The notes beneath the pieces were generated by a model. It was not told the DNA's origin. It ran no database searches and worked only from the letters and a program-made list of their open reading frames with translations. 64,000 nt of DNA from a bacterium (GTDB lineage Bacteria > Cyanobacteriota > Vampirovibrionia > Gastranaerophilales > Gastranaerophilaceae): the NCBI GenBank assembly GCA_017396695.1, contig JAFQLC010000005.1, positions 1 through 64,000 of the forward strand, written 5' to 3'. Position numbers and translations under genes: made by a program. This document shows, one piece after another, positions 28,978-37,308 of the stretch. Position 1 is the stretch's first letter. Each line of letters opens with the position of its first letter.

Positions 28978-29160
28978 CTTTAGCGCGACTGCGCTACCCG
29001 AAAAGCAAGGAGTGGGCGCCAGCCCAACGAACGCTTTGAGGGCTTTGGTGTGCGAAGCGAAAGCGGAAAAGCGAGGAGCTTTGCCGCAGAGCTGAATCCG
29101 TACCCCACGCAGCTCGAATTTTAGTGCGACTGCACTAGATTTTGCGAGCGAGTCTATGGT
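28978..29160. repeat. Diverged, inverted copy of the GC-rich repeat family
   Basis: Positions about 28994-29105 match the reverse complement of the 106-bp unit at 2911-3122 with scattered changes. The block is flanked by two palindromes: TAGCGC-gact-GCGCTA (about 28983-28998) and TAGTGC-gact-GCACTA (29122-29137). The latter is followed by 'agattttgcgagcgag', which recurs at 48027-48049. It fills the gap between a HEAT-like gene and a TPR gene; the rest of 28882-29255 shows no gene. Confidence 0.8.
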
Positions 29161-29255
29161 GTGCATGCTTGCGATTATAATGCCAGAAAAAAATTTTATT
29201 TTTCTTTGCAAAAATGATAAAATCTTTTAATAATTGTATATAAACAGGTGCTTTT

Positions 29256-30464
29256 ATGTTTAAAATTTTAGCTTGCAAAAACGGCAAAATCTTTTTGATG
29301 AGCCTTTTTGTGATTTTTTTAAGTTTTCAAATTTCTTACGTTTTTGCAAAACAAAATGAATATGTAGTGCAAACCAATAAAATTGCAGTCCATTCTGCCC
29401 CAAGTGAGTTAGATATAGAAAATGCCAGAGATTATTTTAGAAAGGCAAAAGCAAAATTACGTTCAAAAGAGTATAGAAGCGCAGTTACTTATTTCACAAA
29501 AGCAATTGAGCTTGACCCTAAATATACCCTTGCATATCACGATAGAGGATATGCAAAATATGAGCTAGGCGACCATGTGGGTGCAATTGAAGATTATACT
29601 AAAACGATAGAATTAGACCCAAATTATGCTTTTGCATATGGCAACAGGTGCCATTCAAAATATTTGCTAGATGATTACAGAGGCGCAATTGAAGATTGCA
29701 CTAAAGCAATTGAGCTTGACCCGATGTTTGTGCATGCATATAACAATAGAGCTCGTGCTAAAAGAGAATCAGGCGATAATGCAGGCGCAATTGAAGATTG
29801 CACCAAAGCAATTGAATTAAATCCAAATTATGTTCATGCATATAACAACAGAGGTTTTGCAAAAGCTAATATTGGAGATAAAGAAGGGGCGCTTAGAGAT
29901 TACAATAAAACATTAGAATTAGACCCAGAATATGAGGCTGCATATAATAACAGGGGGAACATAAAACTCAGACGAAAAGAATATAATGAGGCAATTGAAG
30001 ATTATAACAAAGCACTTGCAATTAACCCAAAATATGATCTCGCATATCATAATAGAGGTCTTGCAAAACGTGGTCTAAAGAATTATCAAGGTGCTATTCA
30101 AGATTTTACAAAAGCAACTGAATTAAACCCAAAATATGCAAAAGCATATTACAACAGGGGCTACACTAGATATAAGGCCGAAGATTATCAAACATCAATT
30201 AGTGATTTTACAAAAGCAATAGAGGTAAAACCTAAATATTCTGATGCTTATTACAGAAGAGGCCAAGCAAAATATAAATTAGGCGATTTTCAAGGCGCAA
30301 TTGAAGATTATAACAAAACATTAGAGCTAAATCCAAATGATAGTGGAGTTTATAAAAGAATAGAAGAAGCAAAAACTGCGCTCGTTGCTCCAAAAAATAC
30401 AGATATTATTTATTCCGAAGTTCAAGAGCTAAATTTTAAAGATGTTGAAGCTCATTTTGATTAA
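29256..30464 (+). CDS. Secreted TPR-repeat protein
   Basis: A 402-residue protein with an N-terminal hydrophobic signal (about 10-30), then roughly nine consecutive 34-residue tetratricopeptide repeats from about 58 to 370, each with the 'AYNNRGxAK' and 'GAIEDYxKAIELDPxY' pattern. TPRs form a superhelical protein-binding groove; placement outside the membrane is inferred from the signal. The repeats are similar enough at DNA level to allow unit gain or loss. The final 30 residues lack repeats. Confidence 0.9.
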   Translation: MFKILACKNGKIFLMSLFVIFLSFQISYVFAKQNEYVVQTNKIAVHSAPSELDIENARDYFRKAKAKLRSKEYRSAVTYFTKAIELDPKYTLAYHDRGYAKYELGDHVGAIEDYTKTIELDPNYAFAYGNRCHSKYLLDDYRGAIEDCTKAIELDPMFVHAYNNRARAKRESGDNAGAIEDCTKAIELNPNYVHAYNNRGFAKANIGDKEGALRDYNKTLELDPEYEAAYNNRGNIKLRRKEYNEAIEDYNKALAINPKYDLAYHNRGLAKRGLKNYQGAIQDFTKATELNPKYAKAYYNRGYTRYKAEDYQTSISDFTKAIEVKPKYSDAYYRRGQAKYKLGDFQGAIEDYNKTLELNPNDSGVYKRIEEAKTALVAPKNTDIIYSEVQELNFKDVEAHFD

Positions 30465-30613
30465 ATTTAATTATCTGCAAAAAAAAGCAAAAAGTTACAA
30501 AATCTTAAAAATTAAAAACGAAAATAAAATGCCAAAAATTGAGCTATTATAATGTTTTGTGGGTTTATTTATTAGGTATAAATACTTAAGTGAAAATGCT
30601 GACTTCTATCTGC

Positions 30614-30986
30614 TTAAAATTTTGACATAATGAAACCTATTAAGAGCATAAATAGAAACAAAACAATTGGCAAAAATGCGAAAATTATACCTATCTAAAA
30701 TAAATAAGGGTGATTATAAAAAAATAATTTTGGTAACTTAAAATTTCTTTTTTCTATAAATTTCTCAAGAAAAGATAAAAAGACAAGCGCTATAGCAACA
30801 ATTGTTTGGGCAATATAGTAATAAATAGTATAGATGCCCATTATCATAAAATATTCTCGCCCACCGTCAGGCGATAATTTATCAAGTTTTTTGTTTCAGG
30901 AAAAAAATAAAAATCCATAACAGCATGACTATAAATCCAGCATAGCCTATCAAAGAGAGAATATTAATACAAAAATAATTTAAAAA
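30614..30986 (-). pseudogene. Decayed small membrane-protein gene
   Basis: Minus-strand reading gives one membrane helix (LIGYAGFIVMLLWIFIFFLK), then in another frame 'KLDKLSPDGGREYFMIMG' and a second helix (YYIAQTIVAIALVFLSFL). In that same frame a TAG is followed by a third helix (IIFAFLPIVLFLFMLLIGFI) and a final stop. One frameshift plus one nonsense codon and no clear start indicate a dead gene. The rest of 30465-31030 shows nothing else I can support. Confidence 0.5.
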
Positions 30987-31034
30987 TTAAAAGATGACAT
31001 AAACAAAATATAGCATATTCATGAAGGAGATAAG

Positions 31035-31103
31035 ATGACAACAGAGGAGTTTCTTGGGGATGAGAAAAATATCTTAAAAATATGGCAAATAATAAAATTT
31101 TGA
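31035..31103 (+). CDS. Possible 22-residue ORF
   Basis: Starts at an ATG with a strong 'aaggagataag' ribosome site and reads MTTEEFLGDEKNILKIWQII plus two residues. It overlaps the next small ORF in another frame, so it may be the start of a frameshifted gene or a leader. Confidence 0.3.
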   Translation: MTTEEFLGDEKNILKIWQIIKF

Positions 31104-31219
31104 CCAAAGCAGATGTTTTGCAGCAACAAGAAAAAGTAACAGTGATGTACGTAAACACCTATACGAGAGATGATGGAACAGTTGTTAAAGGGTATTATAG
31201 AAGTAAGCCGAGTTTTTGA
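31082..31219 (+). CDS. Small protein or gene remnant with 'YTRDDGTVVKGYYRS' motif
   Basis: A 45-residue frame ending in 'YVNTYTRDDGTVVKGYYRSK'. This Y-x-R-x-DGT-x-V-x-GY-x-R motif recurs in many small bacterial proteins of unknown function, which suggests real coding. It has no ribosome site of its own and may rely on the overlapping ORF at 31035, or be a remnant. Confidence 0.45.
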   Translation: MANNKILTKADVLQQQEKVTVMYVNTYTRDDGTVVKGYYRSKPSF

Positions 31220-31232
31220 AACTGGGGTTAAT

Positions 31233-31901
31233 TTAACCTTTTAACAACTTTTTATAATCTCTTTTTACTTTTTCATAAAGTAATTTGAGTTCGGTTTCAA
31301 CTTTTTGTCGAATTAGTTCAATTTCTTCAGGGGTTGCATCTTTGTCAACATAAATTGGTTCACCATAAAGCCCAACTGTGTCAATCCCTGTGAGTGGGAA
31401 GCGCATCTCATCCCAAGATTTGAATTTTAGCATGCCAATAGAATCGCTATACCAAACATAAGGAACAATGGGTCTGCCTGAAAGTTTAGCAATTTCAATT
31501 GCGCCTTTTTTAACCACTCTTCTTGGTCCACGAGGTCCATCAATTGTGATTGCGGCGCTTATTCCTTCGTTCAATGTTTCAATGAATTTTAGTGCAGCAC
31601 CTGCGCCGCCTCTTGCGTATGACCCTCTGATTGCTTTAAGTCCAACTGCTTCACTTGCTGCTGCAATCATATCTCCGTCTCTTGATTTTGAAACCATAAC
31701 GGCAAGTTCAGCTTCTTTTACAAAACCATATATACCACATTGATGTTCATGCCAAAGCGCTATAATTGCAGGCATATCTTTTGGGAAATTGATATTTTTG
31801 CATTTGAAAAAATGTTTTTTGAAGCGATAAAGTCCACTTAATAGTGCTGAAAGAAGTTTTGTTTGTGTGTCTTTTGATATAAATTTTATTCTAAATGCCA
31901 T
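31233..31901 (-). CDS. DUF374 lysophospholipid-acyltransferase-like protein
   Basis: A 222-residue protein with 'IALWHEHQCG', 'MVSKSRDGDMIAAASEAVG' and 'AITIDGPRGPRRVVKKGAIE', the DUF374 pattern related to LpxL-type acyltransferases. Membrane-peripheral lipid acyl transfer is the family's inferred role. It overlaps hisD by 11 nt and ends the pfkB-csaB-his operon, placing a lipid-modifying enzyme beside a cell-envelope pyruvyl transferase. Confidence 0.88.
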   Translation of the reverse strand: MAFRIKFISKDTQTKLLSALLSGLYRFKKHFFKCKNINFPKDMPAIIALWHEHQCGIYGFVKEAELAVMVSKSRDGDMIAAASEAVGLKAIRGSYARGGAGAALKFIETLNEGISAAITIDGPRGPRRVVKKGAIEIAKLSGRPIVPYVWYSDSIGMLKFKSWDEMRFPLTGIDTVGLYGEPIYVDKDATPEEIELIRQKVETELKLLYEKVKRDYKKLLKG

Positions 31902-33150
31902 TTTGTCCTCTTAAATCGCTTGCGAGCTTGTGCGCCATAAGTCCTTCTGCGTTTGCCAAAATTGAAGAATATTTTGACAGTTCTTTCGCATAATTTTCAT
32001 CAATTGTTTGGTAAGTTTGTATTTTGATGAAATCAAAAACAGACAAACCGCCTCTATATCTTGAAACTTTGTTTGTTGGAAGCACGTGGTTTGTGCCTGA
32101 ACAATAATCTCCAAAAACTTCTGCGCTATATTTGCCAATAAATAATGTGCCGAAATTTCTAAATTTGTCTTTATATTCTTCTGCGCCTTCAAATTGTAAT
32201 TCAACATGTTCTGGTGCTCTTCTGTTTGCAAGTTGGATTGCTTCTCTGATATCATCTACAACAATCGCAATTGATTGATTGTAAGCATATTCTGCAACTT
32301 CTTTAGTTTCAAGTGTTTCAAGAATTTTGTCTGCTTCTTCTCGAACATTATCCACAAGTGCTCTTGATGTTGAAATAAGGTATGCACGAGCGTCTTTATC
32401 GTGTTCAGCTTGTGCTAAAATGTCTGCTGCAATAAGTTTTGCGTCTGCAGTTTCATCTGCGATAATTAAAACTTCAGAAGGCCCTGCAAGAAAATCAATA
32501 TCAACTTTTCCATAAACATATTTTTTAGCAGCAGTTACATATTTGTTCCCTGGGCCAACAATTTTATCAACAGTAGGAACTGTTTTTGTGCCATAAGTAA
32601 AAGCGCTGATAGCTTGTGCACCGCCAAGTCTGAAAATTCTATCTGCTCCAGCAAGATGCGCTGCTGCAATTGTTTCTGGTTTGATGTTAGGCGATGTTAA
32701 AATAACTTCTCTAACCCCTGCAACACGAGCTGGAATAATCGTCATGCAAGCTGATGATGGAAGCGGATAATTTCCACCAGGGGCATAGCATAAAATTCTT
32801 TCGATAGGCGCAATTTTTTGCCCCAAAATAGAATCGCCAATTTTTAATTCCATTTGGTGAACTGTTTTCATTTGTGCTCTAGCAAACTTTTCCACACTTT
32901 TTACAGTGTATGTAATTGCATCGTAAAGATTTTTGTCTAGCGAGTTTACTATTTCTTCTATTTCTTCTTTTGAAACTTCAAAAGCATTTGTGTTTTCAAC
33001 AGGCTCTTTATCATACATTTTAGAATATTTAATAATTGCCTTGTCGCCGTCTTTTTTAACTTCTTCAATGATTTCTTGAACTACTGAAATATTTTCATAT
33101 TCGATGTCTTTCAAAAATTCTTCTGTGTTGTATTTGTTTAAAATTTTCAT
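31891..33150 (-). CDS. hisD: Histidinol dehydrogenase
   Basis: A 419-residue zinc enzyme with 'CYAPGGNYPLPSSACM', 'GPGNKYVTAAKKYV', zinc and catalytic residues around 'AQAEHDKDARAYLIS' and 'RAPEHVELQF', and 'GTNHVLPTN'. It performs the final two oxidations to histidine. It starts 1 nt after the hisA-hisIE stop. Confidence 0.96.
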   Translation of the reverse strand: MKILNKYNTEEFLKDIEYENISVVQEIIEEVKKDGDKAIIKYSKMYDKEPVENTNAFEVSKEEIEEIVNSLDKNLYDAITYTVKSVEKFARAQMKTVHQMELKIGDSILGQKIAPIERILCYAPGGNYPLPSSACMTIIPARVAGVREVILTSPNIKPETIAAAHLAGADRIFRLGGAQAISAFTYGTKTVPTVDKIVGPGNKYVTAAKKYVYGKVDIDFLAGPSEVLIIADETADAKLIAADILAQAEHDKDARAYLISTSRALVDNVREEADKILETLETKEVAEYAYNQSIAIVVDDIREAIQLANRRAPEHVELQFEGAEEYKDKFRNFGTLFIGKYSAEVFGDYCSGTNHVLPTNKVSRYRGGLSVFDFIKIQTYQTIDENYAKELSKYSSILANAEGLMAHKLASDLRGQNGI

Positions 33151-33151
33151 G

Positions 33152-34378
33152 CTACTTGACCCTCGATGATAAATTATTAATTATATCTTGCCATTTTGTT
33201 TCATTTTTTGCAAGGAAAACCATTAAGTGATAAATAAGATCGGCTGCTTCCCAACCAAGTCCATCACCTTCTTCGAAGTTCACTGTTTCGAAAGCTTCTT
33301 CCATAATTTTTCTTTTTAGATAAAAATCATTTTTAATAAGCTTTGCAGTATAGCTTTTTTCATCTAGTGTTTTCATTCTATCTAAAATTACATCATAGAG
33401 AGCATTTATAGTGAAATCTTTGTCTTCAAAGCAACTATATCTGCCCAAGTGGCAAGCCACTCCTTTTTGTTTTACTTTATAGAGAATTGTATCTCCGTCG
33501 CAGTCAAACTTTGCGCTGATTAATTCTTGAGTGTTGCCAGATGTTTCGCCTTTTGTCCAAAGTTCGTTTCTTGAACGGCTGAAATAGGTTACTTTTCCGG
33601 TTGTTAAGGTTTTTTTAACCGCTTCTTTATTTGAGTATGCAAGCATTAAAACTTGTTTTGTGTCTATATCTTGAACAACTGTTGGAATTAGCCCCCCTTG
33701 TTTTTCAAAATCCAAACAAGAACAAAAAGCTTCTTCAAGTTTAATTTTTCCTGTGTAAATTGACATTCCAAGTTGAGATGAAATATTTAATTCTTCGAGT
33801 TGTTTAATTTCGTCTAGTGTTGTAATTCCGCCTGCTGCTGTAATTGGAAGATTTGTAACTTCTTTGATTTTTTTATACGCCTCGATATTTGTTCCTTGAA
33901 GCATTCCCTCTTTTTCAACAATTGTGTATAAAAAGCCCGAGCAGAAATTTGCAAATCTTTTTACATAACTTTCAGTTGAGTATTCTGTATCTGATTGCCA
34001 GCCGTTGATTGTGATTTTTCCGTTTCTTGAATCGATTGCAACAAGCACTCTTTCTTTTGGAAGTTTTGCAAGAAAATTTTCATCTGCAGCTGTCCCAATA
34101 ATGATTTTGTGTGCGCCTAATGAGAGCATTCTTTTTGCTTTTTCGACATCTCTTATGCCGCCACCTACTCTACATTTTGCAACTTTGCAGATTTTTGCGA
34201 TAAGTTCTTCATTGTTGCCTTTTCCCATAGCTGCATCAAGGTCGATTACTGCAATTTCACCAAATCTTGAAAAATATTGAGCTAGTTCTAGTACGTTTTC
34301 TTTTTCTAAAACTTTTTCACTTCCTTGTTTTAGTTGAACTGCTTTGCCGTTCATTATGTCAATGCTTGGTATAATCAT
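33152..34378 (-). CDS. hisA-hisIE: HisA-HisI-HisE trifunctional fusion
   Basis: A 408-residue protein with three histidine-pathway modules. HisA isomerase is about 1-230 (PSIDIMNGKAVQLKQG; AIDSRNGKITINGW; ITAAGGITTLDEI). PRA-cyclohydrolase HisI is about 231-320 (GGLIPTVVQDIDTKQVLMLA; SRNELWTKGETSGNTQ; metal site DCDGDT; GVACHLGRYSCF). PRA-pyrophosphohydrolase HisE is about 321-408 (RKIMEEAFETVNF; AADLIYHLMVFL). HisE, HisI and HisA are successive steps. HisIE fusions are common; attachment of HisA is unusual. In HisA the usual 'DGT' acid region reads 'EKEGM'. The ATG overlaps the csaB stop (TAATG). Confidence 0.93.
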   Translation of the reverse strand: MIIPSIDIMNGKAVQLKQGSEKVLEKENVLELAQYFSRFGEIAVIDLDAAMGKGNNEELIAKICKVAKCRVGGGIRDVEKAKRMLSLGAHKIIIGTAADENFLAKLPKERVLVAIDSRNGKITINGWQSDTEYSTESYVKRFANFCSGFLYTIVEKEGMLQGTNIEAYKKIKEVTNLPITAAGGITTLDEIKQLEELNISSQLGMSIYTGKIKLEEAFCSCLDFEKQGGLIPTVVQDIDTKQVLMLAYSNKEAVKKTLTTGKVTYFSRSRNELWTKGETSGNTQELISAKFDCDGDTILYKVKQKGVACHLGRYSCFEDKDFTINALYDVILDRMKTLDEKSYTAKLIKNDFYLKRKIMEEAFETVNFEEGDGLGWEAADLIYHLMVFLAKNETKWQDIINNLSSRVK

Positions 34379-35412
34379 TATTTAATCTCCTCGTCTAAAA
34401 TATTGTCGAAATATTCCCAGTCAAAATTAACTCTTCTTTTCTTTTCGACAATTTCAGGTTCTTTGTATGTATAAAAATCGTTTAATTGTTCATGGTAGTC
34501 ATTGCTTTTGTATATATCCACATAAGGCAATTGCATTTCGTTTGCAAAAGAGGTAACTTTTTCATCGTATGACAAAGGTAAGACTTTAACACCCATTTTG
34601 AGACCCACAAGACAAGCATGAAAACGCATTGCAATAAGCCTTTCAAGAGTTTCAAATTCTTCTAAAAGTTTGTCTGGTTTTGTGTATGTTATAACTTTTG
34701 CATTAATATTTGGATATTTTTGTTTAAGAAGAGTATAGAATTGTCTTGAAAAAACAAAATCCTGAGAGTTTTGTAGGCAGAAAATTTTAATTTCTTTGTC
34801 TGGATAGAAATCGCCTATTGAATAAAGAAAATCAAGTGGCGAATATTTTGTCATACCTTTGCAATCTCTTACTTGTATTCCTATTGCGTTTTGTGGGTTG
34901 TGAGTTGGCATATCTAAAGACCAAACAGGGTCAACAACTGTTTTTGATTTAACGCCCCAACTTGCAAGTAAATTTTGAGAGTCTCTGTCTCGAACTGTTA
35001 CTAAATCTGTTAATTTTAATATTGAACTTGTGAGAAATTTGAAGAGCCCACCTTTGATTGGCCCTATTCCTTGAGCAAAGATTATAACTTTTTTTCCGAG
35101 TAATTTTGCAAGAAGTATAATTCCTAAATAATATAAGAGGCTTCCGTTGCTTGTTTTATTTTGAAGCAAGCTTCCTCCGCCAGAAATTAGAATGTCTGTA
35201 TTTTTTATTGCGTTATACACTTCGTTAAAATCTTTATATTTGCATGCGTTAACGCCATAAGTTTTTGCAGTTTTTTGAGGATTAGAAGAAAGTGCAGATA
35301 CATTTAATCCTTTGCTTTTTAAGTGTCCAACAAGTAGGGCAAAAACTGCATCATCTCCGAAATTTTCAAAGCCTATGTAGCCTGAAATTAAAATATTTGA
35401 AGGTTTAGCCAT
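34378..35412 (-). CDS. csaB: CsaB-like polysaccharide pyruvyl transferase
   Basis: A 344-residue GT-B-like protein with 'GYIGFENFGDDAVFALLVG', 'DILISGGGSLLQNKTSNGS', 'VIIFAQGIGPIKG' and 'RLIAMRFHACLVGLKMGV', matching the CsaB family common in Cyanobacteria and Gram-positives. CsaB pyruvylates secondary wall polymers that anchor S-layer proteins; whether this organism has an S-layer is unknown. It overlaps the pfkB-like gene by 8 nt. Confidence 0.9.
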   Translation of the reverse strand: MAKPSNILISGYIGFENFGDDAVFALLVGHLKSKGLNVSALSSNPQKTAKTYGVNACKYKDFNEVYNAIKNTDILISGGGSLLQNKTSNGSLLYYLGIILLAKLLGKKVIIFAQGIGPIKGGLFKFLTSSILKLTDLVTVRDRDSQNLLASWGVKSKTVVDPVWSLDMPTHNPQNAIGIQVRDCKGMTKYSPLDFLYSIGDFYPDKEIKIFCLQNSQDFVFSRQFYTLLKQKYPNINAKVITYTKPDKLLEEFETLERLIAMRFHACLVGLKMGVKVLPLSYDEKVTSFANEMQLPYVDIYKSNDYHEQLNDFYTYKEPEIVEKKRRVNFDWEYFDNILDEEIK

Positions 35413-36343
35413 AAATTTCCTCGTATAATTTTTGTACAGCTTTTTTGTTAGGGATTGATTTTACTGCGCCCACTTTTTGTATTTGCAACATTGAAAGAGC
35501 GTTTGCATATTTACCTGCAACATAAGGAGTTGCGCCATCAAGTATTGCGGATAAGAAAGCGCCATTGAATGCGGCATCGCAACCTGTTGCATCAATAATT
35601 TCCATCGGAATATATTCTATAAATTCACGGTTTCCACTATGAACTATATGAATTCCTTTTTTATATTCTTTGATAACGATTGTTGAAATTGCCATATCGC
35701 TGACTTTTTTGATTATTTCATCTATTGAGTCCGTTTCAAAAATAGCATTTGCGTCTGTATCATCTCTTAAAAATAAAACATCTATGTTGCCAGAAACTGC
35801 TTCAAATGCTTCTCTTGCTTCGTGTGCTTCCCAAACGTAAGGTGAATAATTTGGGTCATATGCTGTTATTATTTTGTTTTCTTTTGCAAAAGAATAAATT
35901 TCCCTAATTGCTTCAGAACAATTCAAGGATAAAGATTGAACAAAACCTGTTGCGTAAAATAATTTTGCAGAATTTATATAATCAAAATTAATGTCTTCAA
36001 GGCTTAATTTTGAAGCAGCAGTTTTTTTTCTGTAATATTGCAGGGTGTTTTTTTCTTTTGTGCGTCCAATAAAATAAACACCATTTTGCCCGCAATCAAG
36101 CTTTATTTGGGAAGTGTCCAACCCTTCAAGCTGAAGAGCATCGAGCAAATATTCCCCAAAAGGGTCATTTCCAATTTTTGTAATATAGCCAACAGTACCA
36201 CCCGACCTGAGGGCTGAAACTGCTGTGCAGAGAGTGTCTCCGCCAAAAAATTTTGTGAAATTTTCGCTTATAACAAGTGATGTGTTTGAGCTTAACTCCA
36301 CTAAACTTTCGCCAATAGTTACTATGTCCAACTTCTTTTCCAT
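35405..36343 (-). CDS. PfkB-family carbohydrate kinase with altered active-site motif
   Basis: A 312-residue ribokinase-fold protein: N-terminal 'VTIGESLVELSS', 'FGGDTLCTAVSALRSGG', and a C-terminal signature that reads 'DATGCDAAFNGAFL'. The family consensus is D-T-x-G-A-G-D-A-F; here the catalytic Asp position is Ala and the preceding Gly is Asp. It resembles 2-keto-3-deoxygluconate or fructokinase types. The ATG at 36343 is preceded by TACTAT 6 nt upstream and no Shine-Dalgarno. First gene of a five-gene operon. Confidence 0.85.
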   Translation of the reverse strand: MEKKLDIVTIGESLVELSSNTSLVISENFTKFFGGDTLCTAVSALRSGGTVGYITKIGNDPFGEYLLDALQLEGLDTSQIKLDCGQNGVYFIGRTKEKNTLQYYRKKTAASKLSLEDINFDYINSAKLFYATGFVQSLSLNCSEAIREIYSFAKENKIITAYDPNYSPYVWEAHEAREAFEAVSGNIDVLFLRDDTDANAIFETDSIDEIIKKVSDMAISTIVIKEYKKGIHIVHSGNREFIEYIPMEIIDATGCDAAFNGAFLSAILDGATPYVAGKYANALSMLQIQKVGAVKSIPNKKAVQKLYEEIYG

Positions 36344-36395
36344 ATGCAAATAGTACCATATTTAATTGAAAAACGCCAATTTTAGCATTTTAGAG

Positions 36396-36401
36396 TATAA
36401 T
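36396..36401 (+). promoter_or_regulatory. -10 box, leaderless start of SDR gene
   Basis: TATAAT at 36396-36401 ends 6 nt before the ATG at 36408, placing the expected transcription start at or next to the start codon. No Shine-Dalgarno is present. Confidence 0.6.
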
Positions 36402-36407
36402 AATTCT

Positions 36408-37205
36408 ATGAAGAAGAAAGTATTGATAACAGGCGCAAATTCAGGTATTGCAAAGGAATTAATTAAGCTATTAAGATGTGAAGATGATTTTGAAATTTAT
36501 CTTGCTACAAGAAGTGAAATTGCAGAAGAAAATTCTGATTTAGCACACAATTTTTTGGATGTTTCGGATGAACAATCTGTTTTAAATCTTGCTTCGAATT
36601 TTGATGAATTATATGCGCTTATAAATTTCGCAGGAGTTGCAATTTCAAGCCCAATTGAGCACATGGAAGAAGGTGCGCTTCGCACTCAATTTGACATAAA
36701 TTTCTTTGGGTTATTTAAGCTTCTCAAACATTTTGCCAAAAAAATTACACCAAAATTTGGAAGAATTATAAATGTAAGCTCGATGGCATCATTTGGTATT
36801 TTTCCTTTTATATCTCCTTATTGCTCTTCAAAAGCTGCGGGTGATGTTATTTTGAATTTGTTTTCAGTTGAAACTGGAATTAAAACTGTTTCAATTAAAC
36901 CTGGGGTTATAAAAACTCCATTTTGGTCAAGTTCTATAAAGTTAAACGAAAACAATTTTAAAAATTTCGTTGGTGAATATGAAAAAGTGGGCGATTTTTT
37001 AATTGAAAACGCTAAAAAAAATGAAGCCACAGGGCTTGAACCTAAAGTTGTTGCAAAAGTTATTTTGCGTGCCTTAAAAGCAAAAAATCCATCTGCTTCA
37101 TATACAGTTGGCCGTGATGCTAAAGTTGCTCAATTCACAAAATTTATACCTCAAACTCTGCTCAATAAAATTGTTCGATTTTTCTTGCTTGCGAGAATTA
37201 AATAA
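36408..37205 (+). CDS. Short-chain dehydrogenase/reductase
   Basis: About 265 residues. Cofactor site 'VLITGANSGIAKELIKLL', 'INFAGVAISSPIEHM', catalytic Ser in 'NVSSMASFG', and Tyr/Lys in 'PYCSSKAAGD'. The classical SDR fold supports NAD(P)-dependent oxidoreduction; the substrate is not known. ATG 36408 is chosen over a TTG 42 nt upstream because the protein starts directly with the Rossmann strand. Likely leaderless (TATAAT box adjacent). Confidence 0.9.
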   Translation: MKKKVLITGANSGIAKELIKLLRCEDDFEIYLATRSEIAEENSDLAHNFLDVSDEQSVLNLASNFDELYALINFAGVAISSPIEHMEEGALRTQFDINFFGLFKLLKHFAKKITPKFGRIINVSSMASFGIFPFISPYCSSKAAGDVILNLFSVETGIKTVSIKPGVIKTPFWSSSIKLNENNFKNFVGEYEKVGDFLIENAKKNEATGLEPKVVAKVILRALKAKNPSASYTVGRDAKVAQFTKFIPQTLLNKIVRFFLLARIK

Positions 37206-37308
37206 TTTTATTTTGAAATGTTAACTTTTGTAAAAAAGTATATAATTTCTGCATGAACTGTATATATTTTGTTTTTATTTATTTAAGAGTAACTAAACGA
37301 GGCTACGA

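Noticed and set aside
28936..29211. 91-codon minus-strand ORF
   Set aside because: It lies on the diverged repeat copy and shares its peptide with the array at 3 kb. Kept as a finding about frame retention, not as a gene.
30964..31158. 64-codon minus-strand ORF
   Set aside because: It opposes the small plus-strand ORFs with the ribosome site and recurrent 'GYYRS' motif, lacks a ribosome site itself, and has an atypical residue mix.
36366..36407. Longer SDR start at a TTG
   Set aside because: It would place residues ahead of the Rossmann motif and read through the TATAAT box; ATG 36408 fits the family.
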